Shown in pieces: positions 18,701 through 27,630 of a stretch of 64,000 nt of DNA. This DNA comes from Haemophilus parainfluenzae (GTDB taxonomy: Bacteria > Pseudomonadota > Gammaproteobacteria > Enterobacterales > Pasteurellaceae): NCBI RefSeq assembly GCF_003252755.1, contig NZ_QEPT01000008.1:35649-99648 (forward strand), read 5' to 3'. Position numbers and translations under genes: made by a program. The notes beneath the pieces were generated by a model that was not told the origin of the DNA, did no database searches, and worked only from the letters and a program-made list of their open reading frames with translations. The number at the start of each line of letters is the position of its first letter. Position 1 is the stretch's first letter.

Positions 18701-20449
18701 TTATCCGCTAAACTGCATACTGTGTAATTGTTTATACGCGCCATCAAGCGCTAACAAATCTTGATGCGTACCACGTTCTTTAATTTCACCGTGCTCAATG
18801 ACTAAGATTTCATCGGCATTTTCAATGGTTGATAAACGATGTGCAATCACCAATACTGTACGATCTTTTTTCAGTTCTTCTAATGCTGACTGAATCGCTC
18901 GTTCAGATTCTGTATCTAATGCCGATGTAGCTTCATCTAAAATTAAGACCGGTGAATTACGTAGTAATGCACGAGCAATCGCTAAACGCTGACGTTGGCC
19001 ACCTGAAAGAGTTGCCCCATTTTCACCAATAACGGTATCAAAGCCTTGTGGAAGTTTCTCGATAAATTCAAGGGCATAAGCTGCTTTTGCTGCTTCAATA
19101 ATTTGCTCACGCGTGTATTTATCTTCTGCCGCGTAAGCAATATTATTGGCAATCGTATCGTTAAATAAATGCACTTGTTGAGAAACGACAGAACAATTCT
19201 CACGTAAATTAGATAAACGATAATCTTGAATTCTCACACCATCTAATAAAATCTCGCCTTCGTCAATATCGTAGAAACGCGTCACCAAATTAGCAATCGT
19301 TGATTTCCCCGAACCTGAACGTCCGACTAATGCCACAGTTTTGCCTGCAGGCACATAAAAAGAGATATTATTTAAGGCTTTCTCTTCTTTACCCTCATAA
19401 GCAAAACTCACGTTTTTAAATTCTAAATCACCTTTTGCAGGTTCTGCTTTATACGTGCCATTATCTTTCTCTGTTTCCAAATCTAAGATGGCAAATAATG
19501 TCTGACACGCTGCCATGCCACGTTGGAACTGTGAGTTCACATTCGTCAAAGATTTTAACGGACGCATCATCGCTAACATGGAAGAAAAGACCACCGTGAA
19601 AGAACCCGCAGTTAAATTATCATCAGCAATTAATGGTGTCGTTGCTAAGTAAAGCACTGCTGCCAACGCCAAAGAAGCAATTACTTGCACAACTGGATCT
19701 GAAATCGCATCAGCAGTCACCATCTTCATACCTTTGCGACGCATATCGTTACTGACTTTATCGAAACGCTCTTCTTCAACTAATTGTCCACCAAAAGACA
19801 GCACCACTTTATGCCCTTTTAGCATTTGTTCCGTTGCAGAGGTCAATTCCCCCATGGAATCTTGCATGTTTTTACTAAGCTTACGGAAAATCTTAGATAC
19901 CATGCGAATCAGCACTGCAATAATCGGCCCAATCACGAAAAGTACAAGTGTTAATTCCCAACTAGTATAGAACATCACAACAAGCAACGAAATTAAATAG
20001 GCTCCTTCGCGAACAATCGTCACTAATGAACTAGATGAAGAGTTCGCTATCATTTCTGAATCGTAGGTAATACGAGAAAGCAATTTACCTGTTGAATTAC
20101 GATCAAAGAAGCTCACTGGCATAAACATTAAATGTTTAAACAAACGGCGGCGCATAATCATCACTACTTTACCGGATACCCACGCCAAGCAATAAGTAGA
20201 GACAAAGTTGGTCACCCCACGCAATATAATCATACCAACGACAACAAATGCCATCATTTTCAAGAAAGAATGATCGGCTTTTCCGAAACCATCATCAAGC
20301 AAAGGCTTAAGCATATAAATCAAACCTGAATCTGCCAAAGCATTAAAAATTAAAGCAAAAGCGGCGACTAATAAGCCTGATTTAAACGGTGAAATCATCG
20401 GCCATAAACGCTTAAAAGTTTGTGTGGTTGAGAAATCTTTATCTTGCAT
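18701..20449 (-). CDS. msbA: Lipid A export ATP-binding/permease protein MsbA
   Basis: Flips lipid A-core across the inner membrane as a homodimer. At 582 residues it has an N-terminal six-helix ABC exporter domain (about 1-325) and a C-terminal nucleotide-binding domain: Walker [11 protein letters not shown] (about 374-383), signature LSGGQRQR (about 479-486), Walker [13 protein letters not shown] (about 500-511) and switch His in VIAHRLST. It is upstream of lpxK, as in E. coli and H. influenzae, and 50 bp downstream of rec2 on the same strand. Confidence 0.97.
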   Translation of the reverse strand: MQDKDFSTTQTFKRLWPMISPFKSGLLVAAFALIFNALADSGLIYMLKPLLDDGFGKADHSFLKMMAFVVVGMIILRGVTNFVSTYCLAWVSGKVVMIMRRRLFKHLMFMPVSFFDRNSTGKLLSRITYDSEMIANSSSSSLVTIVREGAYLISLLVVMFYTSWELTLVLFVIGPIIAVLIRMVSKIFRKLSKNMQDSMGELTSATEQMLKGHKVVLSFGGQLVEEERFDKVSNDMRRKGMKMVTADAISDPVVQVIASLALAAVLYLATTPLIADDNLTAGSFTVVFSSMLAMMRPLKSLTNVNSQFQRGMAACQTLFAILDLETEKDNGTYKAEPAKGDLEFKNVSFAYEGKEEKALNNISFYVPAGKTVALVGRSGSGKSTIANLVTRFYDIDEGEILLDGVRIQDYRLSNLRENCSVVSQQVHLFNDTIANNIAYAAEDKYTREQIIEAAKAAYALEFIEKLPQGFDTVIGENGATLSGGQRQRLAIARALLRNSPVLILDEATSALDTESERAIQSALEELKKDRTVLVIAHRLSTIENADEILVIEHGEIKERGTHQDLLALDGAYKQLHSMQFSG

Positions 20450-20499
20450 AGCTTATTCTTACATCAATTATCTTAAAAAAATTGGCTGCATTGTACCTG

Positions 20500-22902
20500 T
20501 TATTTCGGGGATAATCCAATTACACGGGCAAACCAAGGTGAAAAATCTCCTCTCGCTTTTTCAATTTCAATGCCCTTTTCAGTAAAATTTAACCTTATAT
20601 GACCTGAAATAGCGGTATTTTCGACCGCACTTTGATAACGATTTAACCGTTCAATCACGGTTGGATGAGGAAAATTCCACGCATTCCATCGTCCACTTGA
20701 AATTAAGGCTATATCCGGTTTTGTCTGTCCCAGTAAAAACTCGCCTGTTGAAGTTTTACTACCATGATGCCCCACCTGTAACACGTTAATCTTGCCGAGG
20801 TTTTCAGCAAAAGATCTTTCTGTCGCCACATCAGCATCACCAGTTAAAAGGATCTGATACTGCCCATCCGTTAGTAAAATTACGCAAGATTGCGGATTTT
20901 CCGCCCTGTCTGTAATTTGCATTGGTGAAAGAATTTTAAAATCAAGTCCTCGCCACTGCCATTGTTTCCCCTGAAGACAAAAAGTGCGGTGCATTTCGCC
21001 ATAGCTTTTGCGAGAAGGTGTAATCAGCTCAATCTCTGAGTATGCGGTTAAAATCGTTTTAGCACCGCCTGAATGGTCATTATCATCATGGCTTAAAATC
21101 AAGGTTTCAAGTTCAATCCCTTCCCGTTGAAGATAAGGCAATATTTCTAATTCCGCCATAGAAGAGCCACCTATTCCACTCTGCCAAGCGGGCCCCGTAT
21201 CATACAACACGCCTTTCCCTTCTTTTACAATTAAGGTTGCTAAACCTTGTCCCACATCTAACGTATCTAACTGCCATTTGGGTTTCGTGATATATCGATA
21301 CCCAAGAGTACCAATACAAAAACTAGAAATAAGAATAACACCTAAAAGAGCTTGTTTATAAGCTTCTGACGATAAGATTTTTGTGCTGTTTAATGTGAAA
21401 AATCGACTTGATTTTAACGGTATATTTTTTGTTTGAGCTTGAGACAAAAAATACAATCCACCTAACATTCCGCCAAAAACAAGGCTTAAAAGTGCGGTCA
21501 GAATGAGGGATAAATTAATCGAAATCGGCATATACGAGCCTTGGAAAAAACTGAGGCATTGTGTAATACCTTGAGCAATCGCATTTGAAAAATGCCAAGA
21601 AGAAAATGCGCCATTCGTTAACACCGCAAAGAGAATCAATGGCACAAGTAAGAAACTATACAAGGGCACCGTAATTAAATTCGCCAAGAATCCATTTAAC
21701 GCCATCCCATTAAAAAAGAAAAGCTGAATAGGCGTGAATAAAATCAGCAACCCTAACTGCAAATGAAACAAGCCCAAAATCCACCGCACTTTGCGGGATA
21801 ATTTTTGATGTTGCCACTCGATTATTGATAAGGGAACATATCGGTACCATACAATCAGGCAGGTAACAGCACCAACTGAAAGCCAAAAGCTAACCGAAAG
21901 TGGCATAAGTGGATCACAAAAAAGCAGAAATGCCACGACCAAACAAAGCATTTTCGAAGGCGTGTAATATCGTCGCGAAAATTGAAGGATTGCAATAAAA
22001 AGCAATGCCATCATTGCACGGAAGGTCGGTAAACTAAATCCGGCTAAATAGGCATAACCTAAAGCAATCAACACACCAAAGCAAAGTGGAAACCAGGGTG
22101 AAATAAAGCGTGTAGGCAGTGCGAGTTGCAAGAATCGAGCAAAGAAAAAGCCTATTCCCATTGCTAAACCAATATGGAGCCCTGAAATGGCAATCAAATG
22201 TGCCGTATTCGTTTGTTGGTAAATCAGCCATGTTTTATTATCTAACCAAGCCCGCTCACCAAATGCCAATGCAATAAGCAAGCCTTGCAAAGAAAGCCCC
22301 TCTGTCTGATTGAGGCTAGTCTGTAGAAAATGTGTGCGGTAAGAAAAATCTTCGCTCATTTTGACCGCACTTTTCACATTTCCAACGGCAATAATCCTTT
22401 TGGAAAAATACCATTGCTGTCGATCAAATCCCCCATGATTAAGTCTTGCAGAAATAGGTCGAAGTTTTACATCAGCCCGCCAAATTTCACCTACTTGTGG
22501 CTTTTCCGGCGCTTTCCAATTAATAAAAATCTGTTGTTCTTTCCCATCAAATAATGACGTTCTTGCAACCAACGTTTGATAATCTTGTTGATGAAGAATT
22601 TCTGAGATATAAAGATCTAAGGTGATTTTATTTGGTAAACTTGAAATTTTCTCTGCTTGTCCCAATAACGATAAAGCAGGTGAATGCGCATAAGCCAAAG
22701 TAAGCAAAAACAAGATACCGCTCATGCAAAAATTTCTAGCTTTAAAATAATTGAACCAATGGGAACAAAGTGTGGTCATAACCAGCAATAAAATGCCCAG
22801 CCCTGCTCGTTGCCAGGTAAACAGTAAAAAATCAGGTACTACAAGCAAGGATAAGGCAGAAACAATAAACATCATGCACAGTTGAAATAGCGTGATTTTC
22901 AT
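20500..22902 (-). CDS. rec2: DNA internalisation/competence protein ComEC (Rec2)
   Basis: Inner-membrane channel that passes single-stranded DNA into the cytoplasm during natural transformation. At 800 residues it has an N-terminal membrane region, an OB-like extracellular domain (about 75-170), the multi-helix Competence domain (HLIAISGLHIGLAMGIGFFFAR, about 231-252, then many hydrophobic segments) and a C-terminal metallo-beta-lactamase-like domain (TLDVGQGLATLIV; LSHDDNDHSGGAKTIL, about 603-618; VGHHGSKTSTGEFLL). A CRP-S site lies 75 bp upstream. The gene carries five exact uptake signals (20624, 20982, 21490, 21783, 22365), the densest cluster in the window. Confidence 0.96.
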   Translation of the reverse strand: MKITLFQLCMMFIVSALSLLVVPDFLLFTWQRAGLGILLLVMTTLCSHWFNYFKARNFCMSGILFLLTLAYAHSPALSLLGQAEKISSLPNKITLDLYISEILHQQDYQTLVARTSLFDGKEQQIFINWKAPEKPQVGEIWRADVKLRPISARLNHGGFDRQQWYFSKRIIAVGNVKSAVKMSEDFSYRTHFLQTSLNQTEGLSLQGLLIALAFGERAWLDNKTWLIYQQTNTAHLIAISGLHIGLAMGIGFFFARFLQLALPTRFISPWFPLCFGVLIALGYAYLAGFSLPTFRAMMALLFIAILQFSRRYYTPSKMLCLVVAFLLFCDPLMPLSVSFWLSVGAVTCLIVWYRYVPLSIIEWQHQKLSRKVRWILGLFHLQLGLLILFTPIQLFFFNGMALNGFLANLITVPLYSFLLVPLILFAVLTNGAFSSWHFSNAIAQGITQCLSFFQGSYMPISINLSLILTALLSLVFGGMLGGLYFLSQAQTKNIPLKSSRFFTLNSTKILSSEAYKQALLGVILISSFCIGTLGYRYITKPKWQLDTLDVGQGLATLIVKEGKGVLYDTGPAWQSGIGGSSMAELEILPYLQREGIELETLILSHDDNDHSGGAKTILTAYSEIELITPSRKSYGEMHRTFCLQGKQWQWRGLDFKILSPMQITDRAENPQSCVILLTDGQYQILLTGDADVATERSFAENLGKINVLQVGHHGSKTSTGEFLLGQTKPDIALISSGRWNAWNFPHPTVIERLNRYQSAVENTAISGHIRLNFTEKGIEIEKARGDFSPWFARVIGLSPK
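20624..22373. repeat. Cluster of five uptake signal sequences in rec2
   Basis: Exact 9-mers occur at 20624-20632, 20982-20990, 21490-21498, 21783-21791 and 22365-22373 in both orientations: three read ACCGCACTT and two AAGTGCGGT on the plus strand. Confidence 0.9.
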
Positions 22903-22976
22903 TTTAAGTGTTATTTATAGCGAAAAATAAGGCAAGCTAACCTTAAGCTTGTAGATACGCAAATGAATATGTCGTT

Positions 22977-22998
22977 TTTTGCGATCACGATCGCAAAT
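22977..22998. promoter_or_regulatory. CRP-S (Sxy-dependent) competence regulatory site for rec2
   Basis: TTTTGCGATCACGATCGCAAAT contains TGCGA (22980-22984), six bases, then TCGCA (22991-22995). This is the CRP-S consensus of Haemophilus competence genes, distinguished from ordinary CRP sites (TGTGA-N6-TCACA) by C and G at the inner positions. It lies 75 bp upstream of rec2, matching the known CRP/Sxy control of rec2 in H. influenzae. The dksA start is 165 bp away on the other side. Confidence 0.92.
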
Positions 22999-23162
22999 TT
23001 GAAATTTCTAGACTAAATTTATTTGCTAAATAGGTGAAGTTCTGCTATTTATATCGCCCTTAAAATAACAGGGTTCTAATGTCAGCTATTTTTAGTTGCT
23101 CTGAACAAACTAAAACAAGACAGGATGTCATAAAAAGTCTGTAACATAATTAGGAGTTATCT

Positions 23163-23600
23163 ATGTCTAAGGCCTCTCTAAGTTTGCTGGATTTGGCTGG
23201 TGTTAAGCCTTATCAACCTAAAAAAGGTGAAGAATATATGAATGAAGATCAAATTCTTCATTTCAAAAAAATTTTAACTGCGTGGCACGAGCAAATTGTG
23301 GAAGAAGCATCAAGAACAGTTGCTCACATGCAAGATGAAGCATCAAACTTCCCTGATCCGGCTGACCGTGCGACGCAAGAAGAAGAATTCAGTCTTGAAT
23401 TACGTAACCGCGATCGTGAACGTAAATTAATGAAAAAGATTGAATACACATTGAAAAAATTAGATACCGATGATTTCGGTTATTGTGATTCTTGTGGCGA
23501 AGAAATTGGCATTCGTCGTTTAGAAGCACGCCCTACTGCTGATCTTTGTATCGATTGCAAAACTCTTGCTGAAATTCGTGAAAAACAAGTCGCAGGTTAA
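23163..23600 (+). CDS. dksA: RNA polymerase-binding transcription factor DksA
   Basis: Binds the RNA polymerase secondary channel and, with ppGpp, reshapes transcription in the stringent response, including at rRNA and tRNA promoters. It is 145 residues. The coiled-coil carries the tip motif [12 protein letters not shown] (about 66-77), with the acidic Asp residues that reach the active site, followed by a zinc finger CDSCGEEIG...CIDC (about 108-135). A TTAGGAG ribosome site precedes the start. The dksA-pcnB-folK order matches H. influenzae. It ends at a terminator made from two uptake signals. Confidence 0.97.
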   Translation: MSKASLSLLDLAGVKPYQPKKGEEYMNEDQILHFKKILTAWHEQIVEEASRTVAHMQDEASNFPDPADRATQEEEFSLELRNRDRERKLMKKIEYTLKKLDTDDFGYCDSCGEEIGIRRLEARPTADLCIDCKTLAEIREKQVAG

Positions 23601-23621
23601 TTTATTTAAGTAACCCAACAA

Positions 23622-23651
23622 AAAAGTGCGGTCAAAAACAACCGCACTTTT
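23622..23651 (+). terminator. dksA terminator made of two inverted uptake signals
   Basis: AAAAGTGCGGT (23622-23632) pairs with ACCGCACTTTT (23641-23651) around CAAAAACA, followed by CGTGTTTTT. It is a perfect 11-bp stem containing two exact uptake 9-mers. Confidence 0.85.
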
Positions 23652-23687
23652 CGTGTTTTTATCAAATGCGTATTGAACATAGAGAAT

Positions 23688-23700
23688 GGAGTAAATTATT
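23688..23700 (+). promoter_or_regulatory. Ribosome site and ATT initiation codon of pcnB
   Basis: GGAG at 23688-23691 lies six bases before ATT at 23698-23700, a normal spacing. No ATG, GTG or TTG occurs in frame between the upstream stop (23692) and GTG 23878, and that GTG lacks a recognisable Shine-Dalgarno sequence (AACACTCAA precedes it). Confidence 0.75.
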
Positions 23701-25194
23701 CTTACTTATATAAAAAATTTATTTGGTAAAAAAACTAAAAAAGAAACCGAAACCAATATAAATTCGCCCGTTCCAAAAACGGAGCCAAAAAGCAAAAAAT
23801 CTAACGTTTCAAAAACAGAGCGTTCACAACCCAAGATCGCCCCGTCCTCTTCTCACCATAAAAAAACCAACACTCAAGTGTCTCGTTACGACAAACATAG
23901 CGTGAAAGCCTCTCATTTCGGCATTAATCCACGTATGTTTAGTCGTAATGCCATTACTGTGGTAGAAAAATTGCAACGCCAAGGTTATGAGGCTTATATC
24001 GTAGGGGGCTGTTTGCGTGATTTATTATTAGGTAAACATCCAAAAGATTTTGATGTGGCAACAAACGCTCGTCCAGACCAAATTCAAGCGGTATTCCAAC
24101 GTCAGTGCCGTTTAGTCGGTCGTCGTTTCCGCCTTGCGCATATTATGTTTGGTCGCGATGTGATAGAAGTAGCCACATTCCGTGCCAACCATTCGGATGC
24201 GCGCAGCGAAAATCAAGCCAAACAAAGCGATGAAGGAATGTTACTGCGTGATAACGTGTATGGCACCATTGAACAAGATGCTGAACGCCGTGACTTTACT
24301 GTAAACGCGCTTTACTACAATCCGCAAGATAATACATTGCGTGATTATTTCAACGGGATTGATGATCTGAAAAACGGAAAATTACGTCTGATTGGCGATC
24401 CCGTTACCCGTTATCAAGAAGATCCAGTTCGTATGCTACGCTCTGTGCGCTTTATGGCGAAATTGGATATGTTCTTGGAAAAACCAAGTGAACAGCCAAT
24501 TCGTGAGCTTGCACCATTGCTGAAAAATATTCCACCGGCGCGTTTATTCGATGAAAGCTTAAAATTATTGCAGTCTGGCAATGGCGTAAAAACTTATAAA
24601 TTACTTCGCCAATATGGCTTATTTGAACAGCTTTTCCCAAGCTTAACGCCTTATTTCACCGAAAAAGAAGACAGCCTTGCGGAACGCATGATTTTAACCT
24701 CGTTAAATTCAACCGATGAACGTATTGCCGACAAATTACGTATTAATCCAGCCTTTTTATTTGCGGCATTCTTCTGGTATCCATTACGCGAAAAAGTGGA
24801 TGTGCTGAAAAATGAAGGTGGCTTAAACAATCACGATGCCTATGCCCTTGCGGCAAATGAAGTGCTTGATCAATTATGCCGATCATTAGCCGCACCTCGT
24901 CGTCATACATCCGTTATTCGTGATATTTGGATGTTGCAATTACAATTGCTTAAACGCACGGGTTCTCACCCTGCTCGCACGATGGAACATCAAAAATTCC
25001 GTGCAGCCTTTGATTTATTGGCGATGCGTGCTGAAGTGGAAGGCGGTGAAACCGTTGAACTCGCAAAATGGTGGCATGAGTACCAACTTAGCAATCAAGA
25101 ACAACGTCGCCAACTAGTTCAAGAGCAACAAAAATTGCATCCTGCACCGAAGAAAAAATATTATCGTAGACGTAAACCTAAGGCGGCTAACTAA
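23698..25194 (+). CDS. pcnB: Poly(A) polymerase I PcnB, probable ATT start
   Basis: Adds 3' poly(A) tails that mark RNAs for decay. The first conventional start in frame is GTG at 23878 (438 residues), but the frame is open back to a TAA at 23692, and ATT at 23698 has GGAG six bases upstream. The added residues, beginning (M)LTYIKNLFGKKTKKETE, match the E. coli N-terminus FTRVANFCRKVLSREESE in position and character, and E. coli pcnB is known to start at AUU. With this start the protein has 498 residues. The nucleotidyltransferase core is YIVGGCLRDLLLGKHPKDFDVATNA, then GRRFRLAHIMFG and EDPVRMLRSVRF; the tail is Lys/Arg-rich. It overlaps folK by one base. Confidence 0.9.
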   Translation: MLTYIKNLFGKKTKKETETNINSPVPKTEPKSKKSNVSKTERSQPKIAPSSSHHKKTNTQVSRYDKHSVKASHFGINPRMFSRNAITVVEKLQRQGYEAYIVGGCLRDLLLGKHPKDFDVATNARPDQIQAVFQRQCRLVGRRFRLAHIMFGRDVIEVATFRANHSDARSENQAKQSDEGMLLRDNVYGTIEQDAERRDFTVNALYYNPQDNTLRDYFNGIDDLKNGKLRLIGDPVTRYQEDPVRMLRSVRFMAKLDMFLEKPSEQPIRELAPLLKNIPPARLFDESLKLLQSGNGVKTYKLLRQYGLFEQLFPSLTPYFTEKEDSLAERMILTSLNSTDERIADKLRINPAFLFAAFFWYPLREKVDVLKNEGGLNNHDAYALAANEVLDQLCRSLAAPRRHTSVIRDIWMLQLQLLKRTGSHPARTMEHQKFRAAFDLLAMRAEVEGGETVELAKWWHEYQLSNQEQRRQLVQEQQKLHPAPKKKYYRRRKPKAAN

Positions 25195-25697
25195 TGGTTC
25201 AAGTGTATATCGCCCTTGGCAGCAATTTAAATACGCCTACAGAACAATTAAATTCGGCATTAGAGGCAATTTCTGCACTACCTAATACCGAATTAAAATC
25301 GGTCAGTGGATTTTATCAAAGCAAACCATTAGGTCCGCAGGATCAACCTGATTATGTGAATGCGGTGGCGATGATCGAAACCACTCGCCCACCTTTAGCC
25401 TTGCTCGATGAATTGCAACGTATCGAAAATGAACAAGGTCGCGTACGTTTACGTCGCTGGGGTGAGCGTACACTGGATTTGGATATTCTGCTTTATGGTG
25501 ATCAAATCATTCAAAATGAACGCTTAACGGTGCCTCATTACGATATGAAAAATCGCGAATTTGTGATTGTGCCACTCTATGATATCGCACAAGATTTGGT
25601 TTTACCAGAAGGCGAAAAAGTCGCAGATTTGGTGAAAGCCTTTGAAAATCATCAAATGCATAAAATCAGAAACAGCGAGAAAATTGACCGCACTTAA
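25194..25697 (+). CDS. folK: 2-amino-4-hydroxy-6-hydroxymethyldihydropteridine pyrophosphokinase FolK
   Basis: Transfers pyrophosphate from ATP to the pterin in folate synthesis. It is 167 residues with the N-terminal YIALGSNLNTP (about 5-15), the signature GERTLDLDILLYG (about 89-101) that holds the Mg2+-binding aspartates, and VPHYDMKNREFVIVPL (about 111-126). Its ATG overlaps the pcnB stop (TAATG), indicating translational coupling. The last residues (KIDRT) and the stop codon are encoded by an inverted uptake signal at 25687-25695. Confidence 0.96.
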   Translation: MVQVYIALGSNLNTPTEQLNSALEAISALPNTELKSVSGFYQSKPLGPQDQPDYVNAVAMIETTRPPLALLDELQRIENEQGRVRLRRWGERTLDLDILLYGDQIIQNERLTVPHYDMKNREFVIVPLYDIAQDLVLPEGEKVADLVKAFENHQMHKIRNSEKIDRT

Positions 25698-25710
25698 CTC
25701 AAAACAAAAT

Positions 25711-25740
25711 GGCTGATATTCACTATCAGCCCTTCTTTTT
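25711..25740 (+). terminator. folK terminator
   Basis: GGCTGATA (25711-25718) pairs with TATCAGCC (25724-25731), followed by CTTCTTTTTT. Confidence 0.85.
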
Positions 25741-25751
25741 TACCTATCAAA

Positions 25752-25982
25752 TTAGGCGGCAACGGAAACAAAGATTTCTGTGCCAATAATCACACAAATA
25801 AAACCAACCAACATAGGGACAGACATACGTTTTACAATTTCAAATGGTGAGATTTTTCCCATATCGGATACCGCTACAACCACACCAGAAACCGGTGATA
25901 AACCTCGACCTAAGTTAGAGGCTTGTAACATTGGAATGGTTAAGACGCTGGATTGACGCCCATTTGTGTTGCTAATTAGCAA
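25752..25982 (-). pseudogene. dcuC: C-terminal remnant of anaerobic C4-dicarboxylate transporter DcuC
   Basis: About 65 codons remain, ending in the DcuC C-terminus: IPMLQASNLGRGLSPVSG, then VVVAVSDMGKISPFEIVKR and a final membrane helix. Intact DcuC (C4-dicarboxylate antiport in fumarate respiration) has about 460 residues, so roughly 85% is missing. No good start exists; the frame can only begin at a TTG (25980-25982) without a ribosome site. Upstream, within 40-55 bp, lies a CRP/FNR-like dyad, which suggests that a deletion brought the old promoter region close to the 3' end. The remnant marks a rearrangement point between folK and the ATPase gene. Confidence 0.85.
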
Positions 25983-26018
25983 TTGAATTGGCAGTTGTAA
26001 ATCAGTTCAATACGAAAA

Positions 26019-26034
26019 TTTGAGATAGATCACA
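26019..26034 (-). promoter_or_regulatory. CRP/FNR-like site upstream of the dcuC remnant
   Basis: On the minus strand the sequence reads TGTGATCTATCTCAAA, close to the CRP consensus TGTGA-N6-TCACA. The plus strand TTGAG-ATAG-ATCAC matches the FNR dyad TTGAT-N4-ATCAA at 8 of 10 positions. An anaerobic dicarboxylate transporter promoter would be expected to carry such sites, so this may be a leftover of dcuC control. Confidence 0.5.
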
Positions 26035-26129
26035 AAAGAGTTTTGGGGAGAAAGTTCGGTCGGTTTTGATGGAATTTTTGCAGTTAAAAAACGTTTGAGA
26101 AAACAACCGCGCTTTTTAAAAACAGAACG

Positions 26130-26165
26130 ATGGTTCAAGCGCCCACATTTGGACGCTTGAACCAT
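26130..26165 (-). terminator. Terminator of the P-loop ATPase gene
   Basis: ATGGTTCAAGCG (26130-26141) pairs perfectly with CGCTTGAACCAT (26154-26165), a 12-bp stem. In the minus direction it is followed by TCTGTTTTT. It begins 13 bp after the ATPase stop codon. Confidence 0.8.
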
Positions 26166-26178
26166 TATAGAGAAAATA

Positions 26179-27630
26179 CTAATCACTACTCAATTCTACT
26201 TCTTTAAATATATCAAATAAATTATCTGGTTGCAGAGCCCATCTATAAGCAGGATGAATTTCCCACTCATAGCCAAAATCTGCAAATTTATTTGATAAAT
26301 ATCTATTCTCCTCGAAATATTTTCGGTCTATACCATTTTCTGTTTTCTTTCTAGCCGTAATAAAATTAATTTTATATAGAAATGCAGCTAACCCTTTTGT
26401 GTCAGCCTTACTTTTATTTTGCCAAAAAAATGCCCCTTGCGATTCAATAGTTTTTATTTTTTTCAGAAGCTCGTCTGTTGTATATACATATGACTCCGAG
26501 GTCTTTTTCTGCTTCTTAGAAGGTTTCATATTAAGAATTAATCTTTCTAAGTCAGGAAGTTCTGAACGATATTCGTTAATAGTATCCTGTAATCTCCCTT
26601 GAGAATACTCTTCAAAAACACCTTCTAAATGTCTAGTTGATATTTTAGTTGCCTTATCAATATTTGCACGTCTAGCTGCTAAAGTTAGCAGTTTTACTAA
26701 ATCTCTAGGTCTTTTTCTAATTAAAGACATAAGTACCCTATACATCGGAGCATTTTCCCAATGCCCTCTCCCTGTGAATCTATCTTCTATTACTGGTTGT
26801 AAGTAATTCATCAGCATTATAGATTGATGTTGTTTTATTAACTCATTTTCATTTATAGGGCGACCAAAATAGCTTTCAATACGTTTAACTAATAATACTA
26901 GAATTTCATGGTTAGACCATGTGTTCCATATAACAGCCCCTTCGGTTTTATCCGTAGACTCATCTGATGTTCTTGATAGATAATATACATCAGAACGTAA
27001 GCTAACTCTAAAGAACATATTTCTATTTTCTGTTGATAAATCTCTAACCGCATTTAATAATGCAGATATTCTTCGTATATCATTTTCTCTACCCTGCCAT
27101 CCTCTATCTAAATCATCTAAATAAATCGAAATCCTACCATCACTTAGATAGTTTTCAAGAATAACTCTTTTTATTTCTGCTAAATTTTCACTATTTAGTA
27201 ATAAATTAGATGATGAAATAAAATCAAATAATCTTCCTCCATAATCTTTTAATCTATCTTTCCAATCTTTTAATTCTGATAATTTCCCAAATGAAACTAA
27301 AATCTTCTTCGCAATAATCTCCGTTATTCCAACCTTCCAGCTTCGAATCAACTTTAAAGGTCCATCATCACTTATCTCTAAATCAGCAATATCATCTGGT
27401 TTTATTAAGATTGCAAGCCTTTTTTTTGATAATTCCTCTTGTATAGCAACTTGAAATAATGCTGATTTACCAGTTCCTTTATGTCCAACCAATATTCTAA
27501 GAGGAAGATCAGTAATAACCTGTGAATATATATTACTCTTCACATAATATTCTTTTAAACGATCAGGATCCTCACTTTCTGCTGCTTCTGAACCAAATAA
27601 TTTTGCGATTTCAATTTCTGTAAAATCCAT
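26179..27630 (-). CDS. AT-rich P-loop ATPase of unknown role (KAP/STAND-like; candidate defence gene)
   Basis: A 483-residue protein from the ATG at 27630, chosen because AGGAGG lies four bases upstream; an ATG 15 bases earlier overlaps the ribosome site region. Walker A is VGHKGTGKSALF (about 48-59) and Walker B ISIYLDDLDRGW (about 167-178), with the D-D-L-D-R form common in KAP- and STAND-type NTPases. Further landmarks are FRVSLRSDVYYL (about 207-218) and WSNHEILVLLVKRIE (about 238-252). The C-terminal third looks winged-helix-like (SYVYTTDELLKKIKTI; FLYKINFITARKK). No membrane segment or nuclease motif was seen. It resembles what databases call Sll1717-family P-loop ATPases, from memory only. 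The gene is visibly more AT-rich than its neighbours and has no exact uptake signal, which suggests horizontal gain. Confidence 0.8.
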   Translation of the reverse strand: MDFTEIEIAKLFGSEAAESEDPDRLKEYYVKSNIYSQVITDLPLRILVGHKGTGKSALFQVAIQEELSKKRLAILIKPDDIADLEISDDGPLKLIRSWKVGITEIIAKKILVSFGKLSELKDWKDRLKDYGGRLFDFISSSNLLLNSENLAEIKRVILENYLSDGRISIYLDDLDRGWQGRENDIRRISALLNAVRDLSTENRNMFFRVSLRSDVYYLSRTSDESTDKTEGAVIWNTWSNHEILVLLVKRIESYFGRPINENELIKQHQSIMLMNYLQPVIEDRFTGRGHWENAPMYRVLMSLIRKRPRDLVKLLTLAARRANIDKATKISTRHLEGVFEEYSQGRLQDTINEYRSELPDLERLILNMKPSKKQKKTSESYVYTTDELLKKIKTIESQGAFFWQNKSKADTKGLAAFLYKINFITARKKTENGIDRKYFEENRYLSNKFADFGYEWEIHPAYRWALQPDNLFDIFKEVELSSD

